NCBI RefSeq assembly: GCF_000737695.1
Contig: NZ_JPRM01000047.1
Location: forward strand, 24,561-88,560
Length of the DNA stretch: 64,000 nt
Source of the DNA: Flavobacterium hydatis
GTDB taxonomy: Bacteria; Bacteroidota; Bacteroidia; Flavobacteriales; Flavobacteriaceae
Reading direction: 5' to 3'
Of this stretch, positions 16,568 to 24,197 are shown one piece after another; position 1 is the stretch's first letter, and the number at the start of each line of letters is the position of its first letter. The notes beneath the pieces are model-generated. The model had not been told where the DNA came from. It did not search any database and was given only the letters and a program-made list of their open reading frames with translations. The position numbers and the translations under genes are program-made.

Positions 16568-17767
16568 TTAATAGATTAGGTATTTTGTACGCATTTTTTT
16601 AAATGCTTCTAAATCCTTTTGCCAAGTCTTTCTAATTTTATCTTCAGAAATTCCGCTTTCAATTTGCTGTTGTAATTTCTTTGTACCAGCAAGTTTTGTA
16701 AAAAAGGCATTGAAGAATTTAGTTTTATCACTTGTATTTTGGTAAGCTTTAATTAGCCATTTTAATTCTAAACGTGTTAGTTTAGGATAAGATGTTAAAT
16801 CCTCGCCAAAGCATTCTTTCCCATTATAAAGAGGATCTTTGGCTCCAAAATTTGGTTTAGGAGTAAAGCTAAAATTTGTTTTCGTTAAATAAGGAGAACC
16901 ATAAATTTGGAATTGTTTCTCAGTTCCACGTCCCATACTTACATTCGTACCTTCAAAAAGGCATAAACTTGCATACAGGTTTATAGATTGATCATTTGGT
17001 AAGTTTGGTGATGGTTTTGCAAGCAAACTATATTCCATTTTTCGGTCATAATCTACGCAAGGAATAACGGTTAACTTACATTGAGCTCCGTTTTTAAGCC
17101 ATTTCTCACCATTAATCATTTGAGCATATTCGCCAATGGTCATTCCGTGAAGTAGTGGGATAGGGTGCATGCCCACAAAACTTGTATATTCTTTTTCTAA
17201 AAGTGGCCCATCAACAATAGCTCCATTAGGATTTGGTCTGTCAAGAACAATAAGCGGAATTCCGTTTTCTGCACAAGCTTCCATTACATAGTGTAAAGAA
17301 GAAATATAGGTGTAGAAACGTGCTCCAACATCTTGTAAATCAAATATCATTACAGCGATTCCTGCTAATTGTGCTGCTTTTGGTTTTTTATTATCTCCGT
17401 AAAGAGAAATAATCGGTAGTGCGGTTTTTGGATCTTTTCCGTCTACAACATGTTCACCAGCATCGGCAGTTCCTCTAAATCCGTGTTCGGGAGCAAAAAT
17501 GGTCTGCACAGCAATTTTTTTCTGTAATAAAAAATCTACTAAGTGAGTTTTGTTAGTCAAAATCCCTGTTTGATTGGTAACGATTCCTACCTTTTTATCT
17601 TTTAATAAGGGTAAGTATTTTTCATAATTATCAGCTCCGGTTTTAATTACTGGTGCATTTAATTCTGATGTATTGTTTTTTGTAATTGTATGGAATGAAC
17701 TGGAATAAGTTGGTGTGTAAAATATTGATGCTACAATAAGAATACATTTGGCTATAAATTTTATCAT
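16568..17767 (-). CDS. namZ: Exo-beta-N-acetylmuramidase NamZ (GH171, DUF1343), copy 1
   Basis: A 399-residue exported protein with an N-terminal signal peptide of roughly 22 residues. The DUF1343 core starts with KTGADNYEKYLPLL and contains GIVTNQTG, APEHGFRGTADAGEHV (conserved acidic active-site region), FDLQDVGARFYTY, LDRPNPNG, and GTNVSMGRGTEKQFQ. NamZ enzymes of this family (B. subtilis YbbC, Tannerella NamZ) remove MurNAc from the non-reducing end of peptidoglycan fragments. It is separated from susD by a 269-bp spacer containing a strong hairpin, and from murQ by 115 bp. A second copy lies at 38386. Confidence 0.92.
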   Translation of the reverse strand: MIKFIAKCILIVASIFYTPTYSSSFHTITKNNTSELNAPVIKTGADNYEKYLPLLKDKKVGIVTNQTGILTNKTHLVDFLLQKKIAVQTIFAPEHGFRGTADAGEHVVDGKDPKTALPIISLYGDNKKPKAAQLAGIAVMIFDLQDVGARFYTYISSLHYVMEACAENGIPLIVLDRPNPNGAIVDGPLLEKEYTSFVGMHPIPLLHGMTIGEYAQMINGEKWLKNGAQCKLTVIPCVDYDRKMEYSLLAKPSPNLPNDQSINLYASLCLFEGTNVSMGRGTEKQFQIYGSPYLTKTNFSFTPKPNFGAKDPLYNGKECFGEDLTSYPKLTRLELKWLIKAYQNTSDKTKFFNAFFTKLAGTKKLQQQIESGISEDKIRKTWQKDLEAFKKMRTKYLIY

Positions 17768-17968
17768 TTTAAATTACAGTTTAATAGTTTAGAAGGCAGA
17801 AATTAACTAAATAAAGTTAGATTATTATTTGATTGAAATTCTGTATTTTTTTGGTTGTTGTTGTGTGGTTTATTGTAGTAGATTTTATCTGAGTTTTCAG
17901 ACTTAGAATTTTATTTTCGTTGGTTTATTAATTGATGACTTTGTTGTACGAAATGATAATTTTAAAAT

Positions 17969-17999
17969 ACTACCTCTGGGTTTTAAATGCAGAGGTAGT
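17969..17999 (-). terminator. Hairpin after susD (terminator or attenuator)
   Basis: ACTACCTCTG (17969-17978) and CAGAGGTAGT (17990-17999) form a perfect 10-bp stem with an 11-nt loop, directly downstream of susD on the minus strand. The tract that follows is AT-rich (ATTTTAAAATT) rather than pure U. Such a structure would let susC/susD be more abundant than the downstream enzyme genes. Confidence 0.65.
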
Positions 18000-18036
18000 T
18001 TATTATTTTGTTAGTATTCAGTTTTTAGATTCTGAA

Positions 18037-19770
18037 TTACCAACCTGGGTTTTGTTTTAATTCAACCCCTTGAGCTTTATATAAATCAATATCGTTTGTT
18101 GGGATATTCATTAAATAATGTTTGGCTTCAAAAGTTCTTGTATTTGCTGGGTATAATTTAATATATCCGTTACCATCTACTATAACTTGTGTTCCTACAG
18201 GCGTACCTATTCTTGCACCAAGATTTACATCTAGATTTTTTGAAGTATCAAGGTAATCTCCTTTTTTCCAACGGTAAATGTCCATTTGTCTAAGCGTTGT
18301 CCAGCTCATAAATTCAATCTGACGCTCACGACGTACTTCCCAGATAATAGGGCTAACAGAACCAGAGATTTGCTCTAAAGTTGCCGTTCTTCTTGGGTCA
18401 TTAATTTGTATTCCTCCAGCAGAAGCATTAGTTCCATCTGTAGTTAAAGGCGTAATTCCTGCACGAGCACGTACTTTATTGATAGACATATCAAGATCAG
18501 TATTTGTAGCTGTACCAAGTTCAGCACAAGCTTCGGCATAATTTAAATATACTTCACTTAATGTAAATATTGGTGCATCAGTATAATTACGTCCTCCTGT
18601 AGTAACATCTGGGCCTGTTGTTGCAGGATTGTTGTATAATTCAAACACATATCCAGACATTGAAACTAATGTAGCCGCGCTAAAAGGTTTCCCTTTGTAT
18701 CCATAGCTAGTAGGATTTACAGTTTTACCAAAACGAGGATCTCTATTAGCAAACGTTTTTGTAATATCAGTATCACCAGTATATTGGCTGTTTCCTGCTT
18801 GTTGTATAGGTAATCCATTTGTAGTTACATAACTATCGGCAGCCCATTTTGTTAAACCATATTGTATAGTTGATGTATTGGTATAGTTTTGAAGAGAATG
18901 CATTAATACGTTTGATAAATAACGTTTTGTAAGTATTACTTCTGTATTACCAGCCAATTCAACAGAGTTGTAAAGAGATTTCCAATCTGAGTTTAATTTA
19001 TAACCACCATTGTTCATTACGGCAAGAGATGCTGCTTTGGCTTTGTTAAGATAAGCGCTTCCGTCTTGACCTAAATGGTATTTTCTGTACGTTCCTTCGT
19101 AAATACAAATGTTGCTTAAAGCTGCATACGCTGTATATTTATTTACAGTAGTATTTTTATCATCTACAGGAAGTAACAAGTCTATAGCTTCTTCCATATC
19201 TTTAATAGCTCTGTCAATAACTTCTGCTCTTGGCGTTGCTGGCGAGTAAACTGCAGCATCACTTTGAGCTAAAAATTTATCGGTGTACGGAACATTCCCC
19301 ATTTTTTGTACTAAACGGAAATAAGTGTATCCTCTGAAAAATTTAGCTACTCCTAAGTAATGATTCTTTTTTACTTCTGCCATAGGAACAGTAGGTACTT
19401 TTTCTAGCATTAAATTGCAACGACGAATTAGTGTGTAATATTCATCCCAAGAATACTGATTAGTAGTACTTGCTGTAACAGGCATTTGAAAAAAAGTATA
19501 AGCTGATAAGTTATCGTCTACTTTAGAGTCACTACCATGGAAATAGAAAGAAGAAACCCCAATTGATGTCCCATTCCCATAACCAAAGAAGGTGTCGTAA
19601 TTAAGCCAAGAAAATGTTTTTACGTTGTCTTCTGATTGCCAAAAGTTCTCGTTTGTAAATTTATCTGCAGGCTCATCTGTCAGGTAGTCTGAACAACTAA
19701 CAGCACTCATTGCTATTATAGTTGCAGCAAACATCAGCTGTAATTTGGATTTTATAATTGATTTTTTCAT
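18037..19770 (-). CDS. SusD/RagB-family outer-membrane nutrient-binding lipoprotein
   Basis: A 577-residue lipoprotein (signal ending AVSC, then SDYLTDEPADKF, the standard SusD start). It has the TPR-like N-terminal half (residues ~100-260, KFFRGYTYFRLVQKMG) and the C-terminal SusD block ending YLMNIPTNDIDLYKAQG...QNPGW. SusD proteins lie on the cell surface and deliver glycans or peptides to their SusC partner. It follows susC by 24 bp. Given the enzymes downstream, the ligand is probably a muropeptide or GlcNAc-MurNAc oligosaccharide, which is inference. Confidence 0.95.
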   Translation of the reverse strand: MKKSIIKSKLQLMFAATIIAMSAVSCSDYLTDEPADKFTNENFWQSEDNVKTFSWLNYDTFFGYGNGTSIGVSSFYFHGSDSKVDDNLSAYTFFQMPVTASTTNQYSWDEYYTLIRRCNLMLEKVPTVPMAEVKKNHYLGVAKFFRGYTYFRLVQKMGNVPYTDKFLAQSDAAVYSPATPRAEVIDRAIKDMEEAIDLLLPVDDKNTTVNKYTAYAALSNICIYEGTYRKYHLGQDGSAYLNKAKAASLAVMNNGGYKLNSDWKSLYNSVELAGNTEVILTKRYLSNVLMHSLQNYTNTSTIQYGLTKWAADSYVTTNGLPIQQAGNSQYTGDTDITKTFANRDPRFGKTVNPTSYGYKGKPFSAATLVSMSGYVFELYNNPATTGPDVTTGGRNYTDAPIFTLSEVYLNYAEACAELGTATNTDLDMSINKVRARAGITPLTTDGTNASAGGIQINDPRRTATLEQISGSVSPIIWEVRRERQIEFMSWTTLRQMDIYRWKKGDYLDTSKNLDVNLGARIGTPVGTQVIVDGNGYIKLYPANTRTFEAKHYLMNIPTNDIDLYKAQGVELKQNPGW

Positions 19771-19794
19771 TTTAAAATTTTTGAATTGTTAGTA

Positions 19795-22700
19795 TTAGAA
19801 AGATAGCTCAATACCAAAAGACCATGTTTTGGTAAAAGGATAAGCTCTTCCCCAGAAGATTTCTGATTCATCAAGTTCAGGATCTACAGGAAGACGGCTA
19901 TCTGCCCAAGTCACTAAGTTTTCTCCCGAAGCGTATATTCTTAATTTTTCTAAGCCTGCTTTTTTGATAAATTCTTTTGGTAAAGAATAACCAAGAGTTA
20001 CATTTTTAAGACGTAAATAAGACATGTTAAGTAAATATCTTGTTTGAGTAACGAAGTTGTTCATACCTTCAGTACTACCCCCAAAAGCTTTTGATTCATT
20101 ACCATAATAAGGATTAGGCCAGTAAGCTTCAGTATTATCAGGTGTCCAATAGTCAGATTGGTTAGCATACATTTGTTGAGGTGCACGATAGAATGGTAAA
20201 ACAGCATCTGATGCAGCCCAATAATCACGTTTAGCAACTCCTTGGAAGAAACCAGAAATATCAATACCATGATATTTTCCACCTAAAGTTATTCCGTATT
20301 TGTAACGAGGTGTTGTATTACCAATTTTGCTTAAATCTCCATGGTCATCTGCAGTTCCTGCTCCACGTGATATAGTTCCATCTCCATTTGTGTCTACATA
20401 ATGTACATCTCCAGGCCCGTATTTAAAACTACCAAGCATGGTTTTAGAATAGTCAACTCCATTTACCGTTTTACCATTGTTAGTAAACACGTCAGTAGAT
20501 TGTAAAAGTCTATCACTTGTTAAACCCCAGATTTGACCAATTTCATATCCGTCATAATAGGTAGTTAATAATTTAGAACTGTTGTTCCATTTTGTAACTA
20601 CCGATTTGTAATCAGATAAAGCAAGGTCTACAAATACTGATGCATTATCATTTATTTGTTTGTTAAAGTTCAATGCCAATTCCCATCCTCTTGTTCTCAT
20701 GTTTCCTGAGTTTGTTTGAGCAGCATCTTGACCAAATGAACCCGGAAGTGTTATACCAGGAGCAAGCATCCCTTTTGTATCACGTTGGTACCAGTCAAAC
20801 GAAGCACTAAGCATATCAAAAATTCTAATATCGATACCTACATCTTTAGTATATACTTTTTCCCAAGTTAATGATGGGTCAACGTTGCTTGGTAACTCTG
20901 TAGAAGGAGGCAATACGGCTCCACCATTTATCCACGAAGGATTTTTAGTTTTCATTATAGATAAGAAAGCATTGTTTCCAATGTTTTGATTTCCGATAGA
21001 TCCCATAGAAGCACGTAATTTAAGGTCGTTTAACCATCCACGTGTACCTTCCATAAAAGATTCATTAACAATTTTGTATCCTATAGATGCTGATGGGAAG
21101 AATCCCCATTGTTGATCTGTAGGAAATTTAGAAGAACCATCATAACGAGCATTTAATTCTAATAAATAAATTCCGTTATAATCATAATTTACACGACCGA
21201 AGAAACCTGCGATAGAATAGCTTGTTACATTCGGGTTCAAATCAGTATTTGTAGCTCCAGAAACAAATTGTTCTCCTACTGCAAGGTTAAATTCTGGTTT
21301 TGTTTTGTCTAAAAGTGTATTTCTTCTTGCATAAGTACGAGAGAAATCTTGCCACTCTGAGTTAAAACCTCCTAAGAATTTTAAATTATGTTTATTGAGT
21401 TGCTTTTTATAGTTAGCATAAATATTAACAACATTTGTTCTTGTTTCTGCTTTTGATTGTGCTACAAAATCATTTCCTGCTTCAAGAGTTGCAGGTGTAG
21501 CTGTTTGTATTGTTGTAGCGTCGTATGGCATAGATGACCAGCTATCCCAAGCTTGAAATTTACCACCGTTTTGTTTTCTTGAGTAATAATCAGTAACACT
21601 GCTTATCTCAGTAATTAAATTAAGATCTTTGGTTATTTCTGCTGTAAATTTAGCACTTAATCTATTATTGTATTGGTCATTTTCGTTCATAGAAGCATTA
21701 GATAAATATCCTCCCGCAGTACGGAAATTATATCCTCTATACGTTCCAAAGTTTGGAGTGTATTGTCCCCAACGAAGTGCATAACCAAAATAACCTCCAT
21801 ATTTTGTATCATCAGTACCAGAACCACCATAATAGTTAAATGGTTGATCATAGCTACTACGAATAGTCATTACCTTGAAATCTCCTGTAAGCCAATCCGT
21901 TAATTTTGTAGTAAAACCTAAATTGATATTAGTTCTCTTTCTAGTTTCCTGATTTACTCTTAACATACCTTGTTGGTCTGTAATAGCAAACGAAGCAAAG
22001 AAGGAACTTTTTTCTCCCAGATTACCTTGTGCAGAGAAATTGTGAGAAGTTTGAAGTGCATTTTTTGCATACATTTCTTTATTTGCATCCCAAACTCTGT
22101 AGAAATAAGGTGTACCATTTTTAATTTCCCAATCTTCACCATAAACCATTTCATTACTGGTACGATTGTTTGCGTATTTTTCTTTCCAGGTTTTAATACC
22201 TGCAAGTAAAGTATTGTAGTTTGCACCAAAAAATTCTGGGGTAGAACCATCAGTACGAGTTCCAGCTGCAATTAGTCCCGGAATTTCTTCTGTAGGATCT
22301 AAGAATTGTAGTGTAGAAATAGGATTGGTAAAAGCAGTGTTTCCGCTATAAGAGAATCTAACTTTTCCTTCTCCCGTTTTTCCTCCTTTTGTAGTAATAA
22401 GCACTACTCCAAAAGCAGCACGAGCACCGTATATAGATGCTGAGGCGGCATCTTTAAGTACAGATATTGTTGCTACATCATTAGGGTTAATAAGAGATAA
22501 ATCCGTAGGGACTCCATCAACCAATATTAAAGGATCGTCAGAACCATTAGCATTCACAGTTCCAGATCCACGTATGTTTATTTTTGCCATACGATTAATG
22601 TTTCCAGAGTTAAAGCTAACATTTACACCAGGTGTGGTACCTTGTAAAGCCTTGCTCACATCAGTTAAAGGTCGGCTACCAATTGTTTTGGCAACATCGA

Positions 22701-23067
22701 TAGACGCAACAGCACCAGTTACATTAGTTTTTTTCTGAGAAGAGAATCCCACGACAACTACTTCATCTAATTTTGAAGCGGTTTCAGAGAGATCAACATT
22801 AACCTTTTGTTGTCCCTCAACTTTTACCACTTTGGTTTCAAAACCCATGTAGCTAAAGCTAAGGCTTTCTCCTTGTGATACTGCGATACTGTAGTTACCA
22901 TCAAAATCAGTAGAGCTACCTTTTGCAGTTCCTTGAATAAGGACACTAACTCCAGGTATAGGAATCCCATCCGCTTTGTTTTTTACAGTTCCGGTAATTG
23001 TTTTCGTTTGCCCAAATGTTACTTGAATGAACAAAACCAACAATGAAATAAGGAATAATTTTTTCAT
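19795..23067 (-). CDS. SusC/RagA-family TonB-linked outer-membrane transporter
   Basis: A 1090-residue outer-membrane barrel. After a signal peptide (cut after TFGQ) comes a carboxypeptidase-regulatory-like domain (~22-95, ITGTVKNKADGIPIPGVSV), then a short TonB-box region (DEVVVVGFSSQ), the plug (~115-230, with the SusC signature LKDAASASIYGARAAFGV) and the barrel, ending in a C-terminal aromatic-rich strand (FGIELSF). It is the first gene of the leftward arm, with a -7 box 31 bp upstream and candidate DeoR operators above that. It should import cell-wall-derived oligomers together with SusD. Confidence 0.96.
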   Translation of the reverse strand: MKKLFLISLLVLFIQVTFGQTKTITGTVKNKADGIPIPGVSVLIQGTAKGSSTDFDGNYSIAVSQGESLSFSYMGFETKVVKVEGQQKVNVDLSETASKLDEVVVVGFSSQKKTNVTGAVASIDVAKTIGSRPLTDVSKALQGTTPGVNVSFNSGNINRMAKINIRGSGTVNANGSDDPLILVDGVPTDLSLINPNDVATISVLKDAASASIYGARAAFGVVLITTKGGKTGEGKVRFSYSGNTAFTNPISTLQFLDPTEEIPGLIAAGTRTDGSTPEFFGANYNTLLAGIKTWKEKYANNRTSNEMVYGEDWEIKNGTPYFYRVWDANKEMYAKNALQTSHNFSAQGNLGEKSSFFASFAITDQQGMLRVNQETRKRTNINLGFTTKLTDWLTGDFKVMTIRSSYDQPFNYYGGSGTDDTKYGGYFGYALRWGQYTPNFGTYRGYNFRTAGGYLSNASMNENDQYNNRLSAKFTAEITKDLNLITEISSVTDYYSRKQNGGKFQAWDSWSSMPYDATTIQTATPATLEAGNDFVAQSKAETRTNVVNIYANYKKQLNKHNLKFLGGFNSEWQDFSRTYARRNTLLDKTKPEFNLAVGEQFVSGATNTDLNPNVTSYSIAGFFGRVNYDYNGIYLLELNARYDGSSKFPTDQQWGFFPSASIGYKIVNESFMEGTRGWLNDLKLRASMGSIGNQNIGNNAFLSIMKTKNPSWINGGAVLPPSTELPSNVDPSLTWEKVYTKDVGIDIRIFDMLSASFDWYQRDTKGMLAPGITLPGSFGQDAAQTNSGNMRTRGWELALNFNKQINDNASVFVDLALSDYKSVVTKWNNSSKLLTTYYDGYEIGQIWGLTSDRLLQSTDVFTNNGKTVNGVDYSKTMLGSFKYGPGDVHYVDTNGDGTISRGAGTADDHGDLSKIGNTTPRYKYGITLGGKYHGIDISGFFQGVAKRDYWAASDAVLPFYRAPQQMYANQSDYWTPDNTEAYWPNPYYGNESKAFGGSTEGMNNFVTQTRYLLNMSYLRLKNVTLGYSLPKEFIKKAGLEKLRIYASGENLVTWADSRLPVDPELDESEIFWGRAYPFTKTWSFGIELSF

Positions 23068-23097
23068 GATAATTTGGTTTTTTTAATGGTTGTTGAG

Positions 23098-23105
23098 CAA
23101 ATATA
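23098..23105 (-). promoter_or_regulatory. -7 promoter box for susC
   Basis: On the minus strand the sequence is TATATTTG, matching the Bacteroidetes -7 consensus TAnnTTTG, 31 bp from the susC ATG. A putative DeoR operator half-site lies immediately upstream where the -33 region should be. Confidence 0.65.
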
Positions 23106-23124
23106 TTTATTTAATGCATATAAA

Positions 23125-23135
23125 TGCGTCATTTT
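23125..23135 (-). promoter_or_regulatory. Candidate DeoR operator site 1 (susC side)
   Basis: The minus strand reads AAAATGACGCA, one base different from the AAAATAACGCA of the other sites. It overlaps the expected -33 region of the susC promoter, so binding there would be expected to block transcription. Confidence 0.5.
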
Positions 23136-23158
23136 GTAATTTTTTTCAAAAATTAACT

Positions 23159-23179
23159 AAAATAACGCAAAACAACGCA
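23159..23179 (+). promoter_or_regulatory. Candidate DeoR operator site 2, tandem repeat with 10-bp period
   Basis: AAAATAACGCA at 23159-23169 is followed in register by AAAACAACGCA at 23169-23179, a direct repeat with one helical turn of spacing, as is common for DeoR-family regulators. It lies between susC and deoR. Confidence 0.55.
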
Positions 23180-23196
23180 TTTTTTACGTAACAATA

Positions 23197-23242
23197 CCCT
23201 ATAAGGTCTATAGGGGATTCAAAATATGCAAACTATTGCATA
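23197..23242. repeat. Two adjacent inverted repeats in the susC-deoR spacer
   Basis: CCCTATA (23197-23203) pairs with TATAGGG (23209-23215) across 5 bases, and TATGCAA (23225-23231) pairs with TTGCATA (23236-23242) across 4 bases. Both arms are perfect. They lie 40-85 bp upstream of the deoR -7 box, and may be binding sites for a second regulator. Confidence 0.45.
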
Positions 23243-23280
23243 TACTAAGGAGTCCTCAGCTTTTGAATTGAATTATTTGA

Positions 23281-23288
23281 TATATTTG
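23281..23288 (+). promoter_or_regulatory. -7 promoter box for the deoR-family gene
   Basis: TATATTTG fits TAnnTTTG and lies 24 bp before the ATG. A TTG at 23263-23265 could be the -33 element with a slightly short 15-bp spacer. Confidence 0.6.
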
Positions 23289-23312
23289 TGCTGAATTTTT
23301 AATTTTTAAAAA

Positions 23313-24062
23313 ATGCTGAAAGCCGAAAGACATAAATACATAATGACTAAACTCCTTGAAGAACAAAAGGTTGTTACAACGGATTTGGCTTTGGCTCTAG
23401 ATTTGTCTGAAGACACTATAAGGAGAGATTTGAATGAATTAGACAGTAAGAATCTTCTTGAGAAAGTTTACGGAGGTGCTATACAGCCTACAGAAAAATC
23501 TGTTGATGTTTTTGATATTGTCATATCGGCAGAAGAAGAAAAGAAAAAAAATGTCACAAAAGCATTGTCATTATTGCATGATGGACAGGTTATTATAATG
23601 AGCGGAGGGAGCACCAATCTTGTGTTTGCGAAGCTAATTCCTTCCGATTTAAAGGCTACAATCTATACATATAGCTTACCTATAGCGATGCAATTATCCC
23701 AGCATCCTAATATAGATTTAATATTTATAGGTGGAAAAATGCAAAAAAATGCAATGGTTACTATAGGTATGGATGTAATCCAGGTTTTATCTAAGATTAA
23801 AGCCGATATCTGCTTTATAGGAGCTAGTAGTATTAATGTGAAACAAGGTTTAACAGAGATAGGTTATGAAGTGTCTATTGTAAAGAAAGCAATGATAGAG
23901 TCTTCTGACAGAGTGGTTTCGATGTTTTCTTCGAATAAATTAAATACTAAAATGCCTCATGTAGTTTGCGAACTTAGCCAACTAGATACTATTGTTACAA
24001 ATCTAGATCCCGAAGATCCAGCGCTGGAAGAATATAGAAAATCAGGGGTTTTTGTATTGTAA
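23313..24062 (+). CDS. DeoR/GlpR-family transcriptional regulator of the amino-sugar locus
   Basis: A 249-residue regulator. Residues ~1-55 are the DeoR winged helix (ERHKYIMTKLLEEQKVV ... LSEDTIRRDLNELD), and the rest is the sugar-phosphate-sensing domain (ISGGSTNLVFAK, the phosphate-binding-type loop, and FIGASSINVKQGLTE). Members of the family usually repress sugar-catabolic genes and are released by a phosphorylated intermediate. It lies between the two divergent arms, and the same 11-bp motif occurs on both sides of it, so it probably controls susC leftward and nagB rightward. A likely effector is GlcNAc-6P, MurNAc-6P or GlcN-6P (inference). Confidence 0.93.
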   Translation: MLKAERHKYIMTKLLEEQKVVTTDLALALDLSEDTIRRDLNELDSKNLLEKVYGGAIQPTEKSVDVFDIVISAEEEKKKNVTKALSLLHDGQVIIMSGGSTNLVFAKLIPSDLKATIYTYSLPIAMQLSQHPNIDLIFIGGKMQKNAMVTIGMDVIQVLSKIKADICFIGASSINVKQGLTEIGYEVSIVKKAMIESSDRVVSMFSSNKLNTKMPHVVCELSQLDTIVTNLDPEDPALEEYRKSGVFVL

Positions 24063-24085
24063 TTTGAGATTCAGTCAGTGATTTC

Positions 24086-24096
24086 TGCGTTATTTT
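24086..24096 (-). promoter_or_regulatory. Candidate DeoR operator site 3
   Basis: The minus strand reads AAAATAACGCA, an exact match to the first half of site 2. It is 24 bp after the deoR stop codon and about 60 bp upstream of the nagB -7 box. Confidence 0.5.
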
Positions 24097-24119
24097 ACGG
24101 TATTTTAATTTAATTTTGT

Positions 24120-24140
24120 TAAATAACGCAAAATAATGTA
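24120..24140 (+). promoter_or_regulatory. Candidate DeoR operator site 4 (nagB side), tandem with 10-bp period
   Basis: TAAATAACGCA (24120-24130) is followed by the degenerate copy AAAATAATGTA (24130-24140), in the same 10-bp register as site 2. It covers the expected -33 region of the nagB promoter. Confidence 0.55.
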
Positions 24141-24158
24141 TTCGTTTTGTTTTTTGTA

Positions 24159-24166
24159 TATATTTG
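24159..24166 (+). promoter_or_regulatory. -7 promoter box for nagB
   Basis: TATATTTG matches TAnnTTTG, 31 bp before the nagB ATG, the same distance as the susC box from its start. Confidence 0.65.
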
Positions 24167-24197
24167 TTAAACTAATTTTTTAACTAAGAGATATATT

